Source of the DNA: Prevotella falsenii DSM 22864 = JCM 15124
GTDB lineage: Bacteria; Bacteroidota; Bacteroidia; Bacteroidales; Bacteroidaceae
Reading direction: 5' to 3'
Assembly: GCF_000613945.1 (NCBI RefSeq)
Contig: NZ_BAJY01000009.1
Coordinates: 22,691 to 86,690 of the forward strand
Length of the DNA: 64,000 nucleotides
Below are positions 37,750 to 45,951 of the stretch, in pieces (position 1 is the stretch's first letter; each line of letters begins with the position of its first letter). The translations under genes were made by a program, and so were the position numbers. Below the pieces are notes generated by a model, which worked only from the letters and a program-made list of their open reading frames with translations, made no database searches and was not told the origin of the DNA.

Positions 37750-38364
37750 TTATGGTTTCATCAGTTCTTTCCAGCCTGCCATGCTGTAGGCTGCATACTG
37801 TTCGAGCGCACGTTCTATCTCGCATTCTTCATAGTCTTCGTGCTGCACAAGTTCGCAGAAGATGTTCACCCACATAGAACTTGCAATGTGCAGGAAGAAG
37901 GGCGATATGTCGATATTGATGTGCGGATAGCGTTCTTTCATCAGTTGCATGTATTCAGCCCCTATCTTCATCTGGTGCTCTACAATTCTTTCCTTGTACC
38001 CGGAAAGCGATGTTCCTTCGGCATTGAACAACAACAACCGGAGTTCGGGGCGGTAATTCCTTATAAGTTCTTTCATGGCGGTGAGGTATTCGTTCTGAAA
38101 AACACTTACGTTAAATACCTTAATGTTAAGGTTTCGCTCCTGATTATGAGAAAGCAGATGGCGGTTCAGGGCAGCAATAAGCGGGTGCAGCACCTCGCAA
38201 AACAGCTCGTCCTTGCTGCGGAAGTAGTTGTACACGTTGCCCGCAGCAATGCCGGCGCGCCTTGCCACGGTTCGTATGGAAGTGTATCGCACGCCGTGAG
38301 CGATAAATTCCTCGCGCGCTATCGTTACGATACGTTGCCTGATGTCGTTCTTCAATGTCTGCAT
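37750..38364 (-). CDS. TetR/AcrR-family regulator (204 aa)
   Basis: The N-terminal helix-turn-helix is clear: IVTIAREEFIAHGVRYTSIR then GIAAGNVYNYFRSKDELF. The C-terminal ligand domain is divergent, as usual. It sits upstream of and in the same direction as the two ABC exporter genes, so it probably controls them and itself. A terminator-like hairpin lies in its own 5' leader (38415-38450), suggesting attenuation. Confidence 0.9.
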   Translation of the reverse strand: MQTLKNDIRQRIVTIAREEFIAHGVRYTSIRTVARRAGIAAGNVYNYFRSKDELFCEVLHPLIAALNRHLLSHNQERNLNIKVFNVSVFQNEYLTAMKELIRNYRPELRLLLFNAEGTSLSGYKERIVEHQMKIGAEYMQLMKERYPHINIDISPFFLHIASSMWVNIFCELVQHEDYEECEIERALEQYAAYSMAGWKELMKP

Positions 38365-38371
38365 AGCGTAA

Positions 38372-38503
38372 TTATAAAGGTGTCAATAATGAACCAAGTG
38401 TGTTTTTGTTCACACAAAAAACGCACCGTTTCAAAACCGAACGGTGCGCTTTATAAAACGAGCAAGGTTGCTCTATCTGTCTATAAATGTAGTTTCTTCG
38501 CAT
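38372..38503 (-). CDS. Candidate leader ORF in the tetR 5' region (43 aa)
   Basis: An ATG at 38503 opens MRRNYIYRQIEQPCSFYKAH and continues through the terminator hairpin to a stop at 38372, 8 bp before the tetR start. It could be a leader peptide whose translation affects the terminator, or simply chance. No homology is known to me. Confidence 0.3.
   Translation of the reverse strand: MRRNYIYRQIEQPCSFYKAHRSVLKRCVFCVNKNTLGSLLTPL
38415..38450 (-). terminator. Intrinsic terminator inside the tetR leader
   Basis: On the minus strand CGCACCGTT pairs with AACGGTGCG (38440-38448 and 38422-38430 on the plus strand), followed by TTTTTT. It lies between the promoter box at 38531-38539 and the tetR start at 38364. 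Confidence 0.65.
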
Positions 38504-38530
38504 AAAAGCAATATTTATTTTGCAAAAGTA

Positions 38531-38539
38531 GCAAAGATA
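38531..38539 (-). promoter_or_regulatory. -7 box for tetR
   Basis: The minus strand reads TATCTTTGC; a second box, TACTTTTGC, lies at 38522-38530. Confidence 0.55.
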
Positions 38540-38639
38540 TGAAAACGCCACAATACCCAAAAATGGGTATTTTATAAGGCATACGAGCCTGCCATGTCGG
38601 TGCACCGGCTACACGTTCCCTACGCCCGGCAACCGCCCA

Positions 38640-38872
38640 CGGACAAATAACAACCGCTCGAAACCTTGCAAAAAACATGACAAAACGCCGTTTTCGCTTA
38701 CCAAACGTAACACGCTGACAATCAGTAACTACACTTTTGCACACCGAAACCTGTTGTTTGGCATTGCAAAAGCGTAGGTTTTGCACGGTAAAAGCGTAGG
38801 TTTTGCGATGCGAAACCTACGCTTTTGGAAAACCAAAGAAAAGCTCTTGCTTTTCTGTAAATATTTCAGAAG
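38640..38872 (+). repeat. Element A variant, copy 8
   Basis: Subfamily two: it starts near AAAACATGACAAAACGCCG and has the hairpin block at 38745-38825. It ends in TTGGAAAACCAAAGAAAAGC and TTTTCTGTAAATATTTC rather than the TTAACAGAATTATC end of the main family. Copy 9 at 43078 is its closest relative. Confidence 0.75.
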
Positions 38873-38952
38873 GTGTCTTTTCCGACAACCACCCACTTGC
38901 AACGTGGGTTCGTAGGAACGTGCAATCACGATGCCCACGGCTTTTCCGTTGC

Positions 38953-39981
38953 TTATTTGGAATGCGGTGTGCCCTTTCCGAACAACTTTTGGGCATTCTT
39001 CCACAGTATCATTTCCTTGTAAGGTTGCAGGTCGGGCGCAGACGAAAGATAGTCTTTCATGCGCTGCAAGCCGCCTGTAAGCACATGCGGGGCAACATAA
39101 GGAAAGTCTGAACCATAGAGAAGACGGTCGGGCGAGGTGATGGTGAGCAGCAACCGAACGGCTTCAAGGGAATGCGAGCCGGACAAATCATAGTAGAACG
39201 GTGCCAAATTCTTTTCCCAGTCGATTGCCCCGACGAGCTTTGCCTGCTGCATTACGGGCGTGAGCGACTTCATTCGGGGTATGGCTATGGGCAGATAAGC
39301 ACCGCAATGGGGAACGATTATCTTCAGATTGGAATACCGTGCCGGCACGTTACGACTAATCATGTTGGCAACGGCACGTGTCGTTTCGGAAAGATACTCC
39401 TGCATGGCAAGCGGTGTCTGTGCCATAACCTGCTCGTTGATGGGTTCCGGCTTGTGCGGGTGGAGCACCACAACAGCATGCCGCTCGTTCAGAAAAGCCA
39501 TCAACGGGTCTAATTCGGGTGCACCAAGATACTGCCCGCGCACATTGGTTGCCAGCTTTATGCCGTCGGCATGGAGTGTGTCGAGGGCATACCGCGCTTC
39601 CTCGATGGCTGCATTCACGTCCGGCAGAGGCAACGTGGCACACCAAAGGAAGCGGTCGGGGTATTCGCTTTTTATGCGTGCAGCCTCCTCGTTAAGCTGA
39701 CGGACGACACTGCGGCTCTCCCGAATGTCGCCGAAATAAGGCTGTGGAGCAGCCAAAGTAAGCACGGAAGTCTTCACGCCTGCCTCGTCCATGAACTTCA
39801 ACTGGCTTTCTACGCTCCATTGAGGAAGCGGAAACCCTTCTTCCAACAAAGCATCATGTCGGGTGAGAGCGTCAAGATAAGACGGCGAAACGACGTGCGA
39901 ATGTACGTCTATGATGTTCTGTGCCGATACGGTATGAAGCGAAGAAGCCATTAACAGTGCCATTATGATAGTCTTTTTCAT
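38953..39981 (-). CDS. Exported amidohydrolase (ACMSD-like, metal-dependent) (342 aa)
   Basis: TIM-barrel amidohydrolase-2 family enzyme, related to aminocarboxymuconate semialdehyde decarboxylase and resorcylate decarboxylases. The metal-site motif HxH is IDVHSHVVSP, with a later HPHKPEP, IVPHCGAYLP and LLYGSDFPYV (catalytic Asp). The N terminus (MKKTIIMALLMASSLHTVSA) is a signal peptide, uncommon for this family. It is the last gene of a four-gene operon, 3 bp after the flavodoxin gene. The substrate is unknown; a cyclic carboxylic acid is likely from family knowledge. Confidence 0.87.
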   Translation of the reverse strand: MKKTIIMALLMASSLHTVSAQNIIDVHSHVVSPSYLDALTRHDALLEEGFPLPQWSVESQLKFMDEAGVKTSVLTLAAPQPYFGDIRESRSVVRQLNEEAARIKSEYPDRFLWCATLPLPDVNAAIEEARYALDTLHADGIKLATNVRGQYLGAPELDPLMAFLNERHAVVVLHPHKPEPINEQVMAQTPLAMQEYLSETTRAVANMISRNVPARYSNLKIIVPHCGAYLPIAIPRMKSLTPVMQQAKLVGAIDWEKNLAPFYYDLSGSHSLEAVRLLLTITSPDRLLYGSDFPYVAPHVLTGGLQRMKDYLSSAPDLQPYKEMILWKNAQKLFGKGTPHSK

Positions 39982-39984
39982 TGC

Positions 39985-40542
39985 CTACCGGTTAATCCAT
40001 TTGTTGATTTCGCTGTCTGAAACGCCGTTCATCAGCAAGCCTGACTTCCAGTTTACCTCCGGATAAGCCGTTTTAAGGTCTGTGCATGCCTTCGCTATGG
40101 TACTTCCTCCCGACGTTGCAAACGGTATAACGGTCTTACCTTTGAAGTCTGCCGACTCCATAAAGGTGTTGATAATGGTAGGACAAGTGTACCACCAAAT
40201 GGGGAAACCCACGTAGATAACATCATAGTCGGCAATGTTTACCGATAGTTTCTTGATAGCCGGACGCGAGTTTCTGTTTTCCATCTCTACGTTCGAACGC
40301 GACTGTTTGTCGGTCCAGTCGAGGTCTGCATCTGTGTAAGGCTGCTGCGGTTGTATCTCGCAAAGCGTCGCGCCTGTTGCTTTAGCCAACCGTTCGGCTG
40401 CCTTTCGTGTGGTTCCCGATGCAGAAAAATAAGCTACTAATGTCTTCATATTCTTGTTCTCCTTGTTTTTACTACTCTGCGAACAGGCAGTGAGACAAAA
40501 TGCTGTCATCACTGTCAGGATAAGAAATATTCTCTTCTTCAT
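39985..40542 (-). CDS. Flavodoxin-like lipoprotein (185 aa)
   Basis: FMN-binding fold: phosphate loop AYFSASGTTRKAAERLAK and second loop VGFPIWWYTCPTII. Lipobox CLTAC gives lipidated Cys20, so it should be membrane-anchored outside the cytoplasm. It resembles the secreted flavodoxin at 8516 but lacks the C-terminal tail. Position in the operon: after the ABM-domain gene, before the amidohydrolase. It probably supplies or accepts electrons for an extracytoplasmic reaction (inference). Confidence 0.9.
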   Translation of the reverse strand: MKKRIFLILTVMTAFCLTACSQSSKNKENKNMKTLVAYFSASGTTRKAAERLAKATGATLCEIQPQQPYTDADLDWTDKQSRSNVEMENRNSRPAIKKLSVNIADYDVIYVGFPIWWYTCPTIINTFMESADFKGKTVIPFATSGGSTIAKACTDLKTAYPEVNWKSGLLMNGVSDSEINKWINR

Positions 40543-40587
40543 CTCTTTTGCTTTGTTGTCGGTTTCTTAATATTCTGTTCTTTGTCA

Positions 40588-40976
40588 TCAATCGTTCCGC
40601 CTGAAGATGTTCGCCATGCCGGCAGTGTCCAGCGGTGTTAGGTCGTTCAGCTTCAAAGACTTCACCATTTTCATTGTTTTCTGCTTGTAACGCAGGAAGT
40701 GTTCCGTATTTATATGGTGGCGGTAAGCTCCGGCGATGCGTATATCTCCACGATACGGAAACGCGTACTGTCCTCTTTCAACTGGCAGGGGAAGAGGCAG
40801 ACGACGCCCGTCTCTTCCCGTATGCTCGTTGCGGCAATCTCTTTACCCATCTTGATGTACTCGTCCAAGTATTGAGGATAGACCTCTATGTCGGCTATGC
40901 GCACTACATGCGTTTGCGCTTTCATGCCCAAAGAAAGTATTGCCATAAAACTTATGAGGATTAAGTTCTTCACCAT
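40588..40976 (-). CDS. Exported antibiotic-biosynthesis-monooxygenase (ABM) domain protein, one frame break
   Basis: Small ferredoxin-like quinol monooxygenase/YgiN type. After a signal peptide (MVKNLILISFMAILSLGMKA) the first frame gives VVRIADIEVYPQYLDEYIKM..FRIVEIYASPE and then stops. One missing base near 40729-40732 (GGAGCTTAC for GGAnGCTTAC) restores AYRHHINTEHFLRYKQKTMK and VKSLKLNDLTPL to a stop at 40588, giving about 129 aa with the expected ABM C-terminal half. It overlaps nothing and lies 3 bp after the aldo/keto reductase gene. Confidence 0.85.
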
Positions 40977-40979
40977 TGC

Positions 40980-41919
40980 CTATTCCATGCTGTGCTCCCA
41001 TTCGCCGCGAGTATCGACTCCGGTGGCATCGGCGAGCTGTTCAAGCTGTTCTACCTCTTCTTTCAGCAGCTGTATCTTGGCTGCAGCGGCGGCTTCAAGC
41101 ACGTGTCGCTCCTTGGTTGCACCGATTAGCGGTTGCGCTCCTTTGGCAATGGCCCACGCCACGCTACTTGTGAGCAGGAAATGCCGTATTTTTCGCCGAT
41201 GGCTTTCATGCCGTTGGTGAGGTTTTCGAGCTTGTCCAACACCGGATTGTAGCGTTTGCCGCGGTCGCTTTCTGCAGGAAGGGGGTTCTCTTTATTGTAT
41301 TTTCCCGACAGTGCGCCTTGCTCCAAGACCATGTAAGCCCAAAAACTGATGTCGTTCTGCTTGCAATAGTCGAGTATTCCGGCTTTCTCTGACGAGCGGT
41401 AAAGCAGGGAATAATGGTTCTGAACGGCTGATATTCTGAAACCTTCCTTGTTCAAAATCTCGTTGGCACGGCGTATCTCGTCGAGGTTATGGTTGGAAAC
41501 ACCGACGCGTTTCACCTTGCCCGACTTCAGAAGAGGAACGAGTTCCGGTGTCCAACGCTGCACGTCCATGGGGTTGTGTATCCAATAAATGTCGATATAG
41601 TCTAAGCCCATGCGTTCCATTGAGCTTCTGCCATCTTCCCGACGCTGTTCTCGTACATCTCGGCTATCTGCGGTGTGAACTTCGTCGATACCAGTACGTC
41701 TTCGCGTTTCTGCTCCTTTACGAATGTTCCAAGTATGCGTTCCGACTCTCCCATACCATATACTGTGGCTGTGTCCCACAGGTTCAGTCCTGCTTTCATG
41801 GCAGTTTCAAATACCGGACGGAGTGTCTCTTCGTCTGTTTTGCTACCAAACACGCTGTCGCCACCGAAGGCTCCTGCGCCCCAAGCCCAAGTTCCTAATG
41901 CAATTTTCGATTCTTTCAT
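40980..41919 (-). CDS. Aldo/keto reductase, two frame breaks
   Basis: NADPH-dependent cytoplasmic reductase, (alpha/beta)8 barrel, about 313 aa when repaired. The N-terminal frame has KIALGTWAWGAGAFGG and NLWDTATVYGMGESE (catalytic Asp and Tyr) and VSTKF (Lys). Adding one base near 41622-41625 continues as SMERMGLDYIDIYWIHNPMD (His). Adding another near 41163-41165 turns SCSQVA into VAWAIAKGAQPLIGATK. These breaks split the gene into three overlapping ORFs. It is the first gene of the operon ABM-flavodoxin-amidohydrolase, divergent from an AraC gene. Confidence 0.87.
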
Positions 41920-41945
41920 AATTTCTATTGTTTTAAATTGATAGT

Positions 41946-41954
41946 GCAAAGTTA
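41946..41954 (-). promoter_or_regulatory. -7 box for the aldo/keto reductase operon
   Basis: The minus strand reads TAACTTTGC, 27 bp ahead of the start at 41919. The divergent AraC gene has its own box at 42032-42040. Confidence 0.6.
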
Positions 41955-42031
41955 AAGCTAAAAGTTGGAAGAAGGCATAAATATTTTACTGAAACAGCTA
42001 CCATTTTTATGGATATGTAACTATAAATGCG

Positions 42032-42040
42032 TATCTTTAC
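42032..42040 (+). promoter_or_regulatory. -7 box for the divergent AraC gene
   Basis: TATCTTTAC, 26 bp ahead of the ATG at 42066. The operator for mutual control probably lies in the ~80 bp between the two boxes. Confidence 0.5.
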
Positions 42041-42065
42041 CCCTTGAAAGAGAAAAGATATAACA

Positions 42066-42965
42066 ATGAAGAAGGTGTTAAAGGTAAATTCTGTCAATGA
42101 TTACGCAGAATATATAGGAGCTGAAACAATGCACCCGCTCGTCAGCATCATACACTACGACGAGCTGAAACATTGCAGGCACAGCCTGAACAACTATGGT
42201 GTATATGGGCTTTTCCTGATGGAAGAAAGCCCCTACACGCTTGCTTACGGACAGGGAATTTATCAGTCGGGTAATCATTCGATGCTCTGTGTTGCGCCGG
42301 GACAGATGGGCGGAGTGTCGGATACGGGCGAGGAAATCAGCTTGAAAGGCTGGGCACTGCTCTTTTCTCCGCTGCTTATAGCCGGCACACCGCTTGAACG
42401 GCAGATGGAAAATTACCATTTCTTCTCCTATTATCAAAGCGAGGCGTTGCGCATGCAGCCCGATGAGTGGCGCACGATAGTTACTTGCATGAAGATGATA
42501 CGCTACGAACTGCAGGCACATCGCGATGCACCCCACCGGCGGAATATTCTCGTAACCTATCTACAGCTGATTTTGGAATACTGCTCGCGCTTTTACGAAC
42601 GGCAGTTCCATGCCGAAACGGTGGGCAACAACAACGACCTTCTGAAGCGTTTCAATAAGTTGCTGCATCTGTATTATAAGGAAAACCGACAGCTGAAACA
42701 TGGTGTGCCGACCGTGAAATACTGCGCGCAGGAGCTGTTTCTGTCTCCCAACTATTTTGGCGACCTTGTCCGACAGCTTACGGGCGACACCGCCATCTAC
42801 ACCATTCGTAAGTTTGTCATGCAGCGGGCACAGGTTCTGCTGACCGAAGGACTGACTGTGGCAGAGACGGCTTCGGCACTTGGCTTCGACTATCCGCAGC
42901 ATTTCAGCCGCCAGTTTAAAGCGCATTTCGGTGTATCGCCAAAGAATTTGTTGCAGAACGAATAG
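42066..42965 (+). CDS. AraC-family transcriptional regulator (299 aa)
   Basis: N-terminal cupin-like sensor (~20-130: YGVYGLFLMEESPYTLAYGQ) and a C-terminal AraC double helix-turn-helix: VKYCAQELFLSPNYFGDLVR and then VAETASALGFDYPQHFSRQF ending in KAHFGVSPKNL. It is divergently transcribed from the aldo/keto reductase operon with a short shared upstream region, so it is the likely activator of that operon. Similar AraC-type proteins next to aldo/keto reductases often respond to reactive carbonyls or quinones, but the ligand here is unknown. Confidence 0.92.
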   Translation: MKKVLKVNSVNDYAEYIGAETMHPLVSIIHYDELKHCRHSLNNYGVYGLFLMEESPYTLAYGQGIYQSGNHSMLCVAPGQMGGVSDTGEEISLKGWALLFSPLLIAGTPLERQMENYHFFSYYQSEALRMQPDEWRTIVTCMKMIRYELQAHRDAPHRRNILVTYLQLILEYCSRFYERQFHAETVGNNNDLLKRFNKLLHLYYKENRQLKHGVPTVKYCAQELFLSPNYFGDLVRQLTGDTAIYTIRKFVMQRAQVLLTEGLTVAETASALGFDYPQHFSRQFKAHFGVSPKNLLQNE

Positions 42966-43414
42966 AGTTTTGCCGCTCCATTGTAGTCTATTCTCATTAA
43001 AACCCAATCGGTTCATTAGGACGCTAATGAACCGATTAGGGTTAAAATGAATGCGGAACGGTTGTATTTTTCCTTGCGAAAAAACATAACAAAATACCGC
43101 TTTCGCACACCGCACATAACACACTGACTATCAATAACTACGCTTTGGCACTCCAAAACCTATTGTTTGGCATTGCAAAACCGTAGGTTTTACAAGGTAA
43201 AAGCGTAGGTTTTGCATCGCAAAACCTACGCTTTTGGAAAACCAAAGAAAAACCATTGATTTTCTGTAAAGATATTTCGCCTTTTCACGACCGCAAAAAT
43301 GGGTGTGCAAAATCATACCACGACTTTGCCGATCCGCATCTGTGGCAGGGCGTAACGGACGCATTAAACCCCAATCGAGCATTAGGACGCTAATAACCGA
43401 GTGGGGATAAAAAA
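42966..43414. other. Gap with repeat copy 9 and short direct repeats
   Basis: A 20-odd-base phrase around CGGTTCATTAGGACGCTAAT (43008-43027) recurs as GAGCATTAGGACGCTAATAA (43377-43396), on either side of element A copy 9. No gene is seen. Confidence 0.5.
43078..43272 (+). repeat. Element A variant, copy 9
   Basis: Same subfamily as copy 8: starts AAAACATAACAAAATACCGC, contains ATTGTTTGGCATTGCAAAAC and the long hairpin, and ends CCAAAGAAAAACC, TTTTCTGTAAAG. Confidence 0.8.
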
Positions 43415-43443
43415 GTAGGAGCGCGAATAGCTCACGCTCCTAC
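43408..43443 (-). terminator. Terminator of the first DUF2436 gene
   Basis: On the minus strand GTAGGAGCG/CGCTCCTAC (9 bp) is followed by TTTTTT. An almost identical hairpin ends the second DUF2436 gene. Confidence 0.75.
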
Positions 43444-43514
43444 CATCGTTTTTATTACTCATGTTTAACTCATAGGGTGTATGAAAGCAATGTTTCGTAC
43501 ACTCGCAAATCTAT

Positions 43515-44186
43515 TTATGGTTTCACAACCTTCTTGCCGTTCACGATGTAAACGCCCTTTGGAAGGTCTTTCAGCTCGCCCGACCGGCGCACACCGCTAA
43601 GGGTATAGATGCCTTGTGTGGCGGTAGTGTTGTCGGCAGTCGGTGTTTCAATGGCGGTCGGATCATCTTCGGTAATCGTCAGCTTGGCAGCATCATTACT
43701 CTCATTTTCCGTCATGTGCATCGTGAAACGGTAGGTTTTGCCTGCCTCGAACTTGTAATCGTCGGCTCTTGTGGGACCGTCATAAAAGCCGGCAATCCAT
43801 ATTTTAGTTTCTGCCTGCGGTGCTGCAATGCAGAAATCGTAAACTCCTGCAGGAATGTCCACGTAGTCCTCACCGTCCACAATCATGTACTGAGGCGTTG
43901 TAGATGGGTCGGCATTGGCAGGAATTTTGTATTCGAAGCCATTGTAGAGGTCAGCCGGTGGGTTGGCATCATTCCATAATGGTCCTTCGGCAGAAAACTT
44001 GTCGCCGTAGAGATTGTGGTCGGCATCGAGCAACATCTGATAGCCGCTGCCGTCTCCCCACACATTGTGTGCCTCGAGAATGATTCTTGCCTTTCCTTGT
44101 GCATGCGCCGTGGTGGGCAGTGCAAACATTGCAACGAACAATGCAGCGATGGTTGCATACACGTTCTTAAGTAAATTTGTATTCAT
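43515..44186 (-). CDS. Stand-alone DUF2436 secreted protein with T9SS-like tail (223 aa)
   Basis: A signal peptide (YATIAALFVAMFALPTTAHA) is followed by one DUF2436 domain (~30-165), the module found in the adhesin regions of Porphyromonas gingipains and HagA: KARIILEAHNVWGDGSGYQM, LLDADHNLYGD, FEYKIPANADPST, DIPAGVYDFCIAAP, and the final KFEAGKTYRFTMHM. The tail has IYTLSGVRRSGELKDLPKG then VYIVNGKKVVKP. It is the shorter member of a tandem pair with 44679-45941; their first ~175 residues are nearly identical. The role is unknown; haem or host-protein binding is possible from the gingipain context (inference). Confidence 0.85.
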   Translation of the reverse strand: MNTNLLKNVYATIAALFVAMFALPTTAHAQGKARIILEAHNVWGDGSGYQMLLDADHNLYGDKFSAEGPLWNDANPPADLYNGFEYKIPANADPSTTPQYMIVDGEDYVDIPAGVYDFCIAAPQAETKIWIAGFYDGPTRADDYKFEAGKTYRFTMHMTENESNDAAKLTITEDDPTAIETPTADNTTATQGIYTLSGVRRSGELKDLPKGVYIVNGKKVVKP

Positions 44187-44196
44187 TGTTTGCAGT

Positions 44197-44253
44197 ATCT
44201 CCCTATTGAACCCCCGCTTTGGGGAGCAACGCCGTGTCGGAGATGCGGGCGTT
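44197..44253 (-). promoter_or_regulatory. Conserved pseudoknot-like 5' leader, copy 3
   Basis: Read on the minus strand: stem 1 AACGCC (44248-44253) with GGCGTT (44228-44233), anti-SD ATCTCC (44239-44244) with SD GGAGAT (44197-44202). Compared with copies 1 and 2, one C-G pair has become T-A on both sides. The inner hairpin is CCCC-AAAGC-GGGG. The -7 box TATCTTCGC is at 44309-44317. Confidence 0.7.
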
Positions 44254-44381
44254 TGATAAGTTAATATGAACTATACTCTGAATTTTAATAGTTGTTGTTG
44301 ATATATTTGCGAAGATAACAATTTTATTTTAAAACAGCAAACATTTCATAATCTTTTTTTACTTTTCTGCTATTATGTTGC

Positions 44382-44475
44382 AATTAAGTATAATTTATTG
44401 TGTTTTAAAGCCTAGAAGCCCTAGAAAAACTAGGGTTCACCAGTTGCAATTAGGCACAGTTTATTGTGTTCCTAA
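44382..44475. repeat. 62-bp tandem unit with CTAG array 3
   Basis: GTTGCAATTA-containing units start at about 44382 and 44444. Each has TTTATTGTGTT. Between them CTAG occurs at 44412, 44421 and 44430, nine bases apart. The same unit occurs upstream of the second DUF2436 gene. Confidence 0.75.
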
Positions 44476-44571
44476 GCCGAAGAAGTTATCAGCAACTACG
44501 CTTTTGAAACGGCAGCACATCTGCCCGACAATCGAACAAAATCGGTCAAGGACGCTAATGAACAATTGGGG

Positions 44572-44607
44572 TAAAAAAGTAGGAGCGCGATTTGCTCACG
44601 CTCCTAC
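44572..44607 (-). terminator. Terminator of the second DUF2436 gene
   Basis: Stem GTAGGAGCG/CGCTCCTAC with an adjoining run of six T on the minus strand; duplicate of that at 43408. Confidence 0.75.
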
Positions 44608-44678
44608 CATCGTTTCTATTACTCATGTTTAACTAATAGGGTGTATGAAAGCAATGTTTCGTACACTCGCAAATCTAT

Positions 44679-45941
44679 TTATGGTTTCACAACCTTCTTG
44701 CCGTTCACGATGTAAACGCCCTTTGGAAGGTCTTTCAGCTCGCCCGCCCGGCGCACGCCGCTAAGGGTATAGATGCCTTGTGTGGCGGTGTTGTTGTCGG
44801 CAGTCGGTACTTCAATGGCATTCGGGTCTTTCGTAATCACCACCTTATCCTTTACCGTCTCTCCGTTCAGTGCTACACTGTGCGATGTTGGGTCAAACTT
44901 AGCTCCCGAAGGTTGAGAGATATAGCAGCCTGTCATGTTAAGTTCGGCGAAGTCGCAGATAGAGCCGTATTCTGCTCCCACGGCTGTTACCGTAGCATTT
45001 TTAACGGTAAATATCTCGCTTGTGCCGTTCCTTCCTGCGATGGCGTATGCTCCTTCAACATTCACGGTACAATTTTCGATGGTGAGATTGGTTTCGCTTG
45101 CGTAGAGAGCACAGTCGCCTTCGCACTTCACATTAAGTACTCCGTCACCCATTATAAGCAGCGGGGCGGTGAAGCTAAACGTTGATCTGTCTTTAGCTGT
45201 AAGGGTGTTTGTACCAACAACCTGTACTTTTAAGCCATTGATGTTTGAAAAGATAGCATTCTGTTCTCCTGCATTGATTGTAGCATCTTGCAGTGTGAGA
45301 ACGTTGTTGGTTGGGTCGTACTTCACCGTTCCGCTTACACCGTTAATCACAGAAAGGTCGTTGCAATTTTCAGAGCTTACTTTTTCTCCACAAATTGCAA
45401 GTTCGTAAGTTGTAACACCTTCTTCGGTAATCGTCAGCTTGGCAGCATCATTACTCTCATCTTCCGTCATGTGCATCGTGAAACGGTAGGTTTTGCCTGC
45501 CTCGAACTTGTAATCATCGGCTCTTGTAGGACCGTCATAAAAGCCGGCAATCCATATTTTAGTTTCTGCCTGCGGTGCCGCAATGCAGAAATCGTAAACT
45601 CCTGCCGGAATGTCCACAAAGTCTTCGCCATCAACCACCATATGCTTGGGCTCGGTAGAAGGGTCGGCGTCTGCCGGAATTTTGTATTCGAAGCCATTGT
45701 AGAGGTCAGCCGGCGGGTTGGCATCATTCCATAACGGTCCGTCGGCAGGAATTTTGTCGCCGTAGAGATTGTGGTCGGCATCGAGCAACATCTGATAGCC
45801 GCTACCATCTTGCCACACATTGTGTGCCTCGAGAATGATTCTTGCCTTTCCTTGTGCATGTGCCGTGGTGGGCAGTGCAAACATTGCAACGAACAATGCA
45901 GCGATGGTTGCATACACGCTCTTAAGTAAATTTGTATTCAT
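44679..45941 (-). CDS. DUF2436 plus beta-helix mosaic secreted protein with T9SS-like tail (420 aa)
   Basis: A signal peptide and DUF2436 domain (~30-180), as in the neighbouring gene, followed by the beta-helix module known from the 20709 and 32081 proteins: YELAICGEKVSSENCNDLSV, GTVKYDPTNNVLTLQDATI, CALYASETNLTIENCTVNVE, ATVTAVGAEYGSICDFAEL. The tail has IYTLSGVRRAGELKDLPKG and ends VYIVNGKKVVKP. It shows that the two domain types are exchanged between loci. The ATG at 45941 is used; the in-frame TTG three codons upstream belongs to the leader. Confidence 0.85.
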   Translation of the reverse strand: MNTNLLKSVYATIAALFVAMFALPTTAHAQGKARIILEAHNVWQDGSGYQMLLDADHNLYGDKIPADGPLWNDANPPADLYNGFEYKIPADADPSTEPKHMVVDGEDFVDIPAGVYDFCIAAPQAETKIWIAGFYDGPTRADDYKFEAGKTYRFTMHMTEDESNDAAKLTITEEGVTTYELAICGEKVSSENCNDLSVINGVSGTVKYDPTNNVLTLQDATINAGEQNAIFSNINGLKVQVVGTNTLTAKDRSTFSFTAPLLIMGDGVLNVKCEGDCALYASETNLTIENCTVNVEGAYAIAGRNGTSEIFTVKNATVTAVGAEYGSICDFAELNMTGCYISQPSGAKFDPTSHSVALNGETVKDKVVITKDPNAIEVPTADNNTATQGIYTLSGVRRAGELKDLPKGVYIVNGKKVVKP

Positions 45942-45951
45942 TGTTTGCAAT

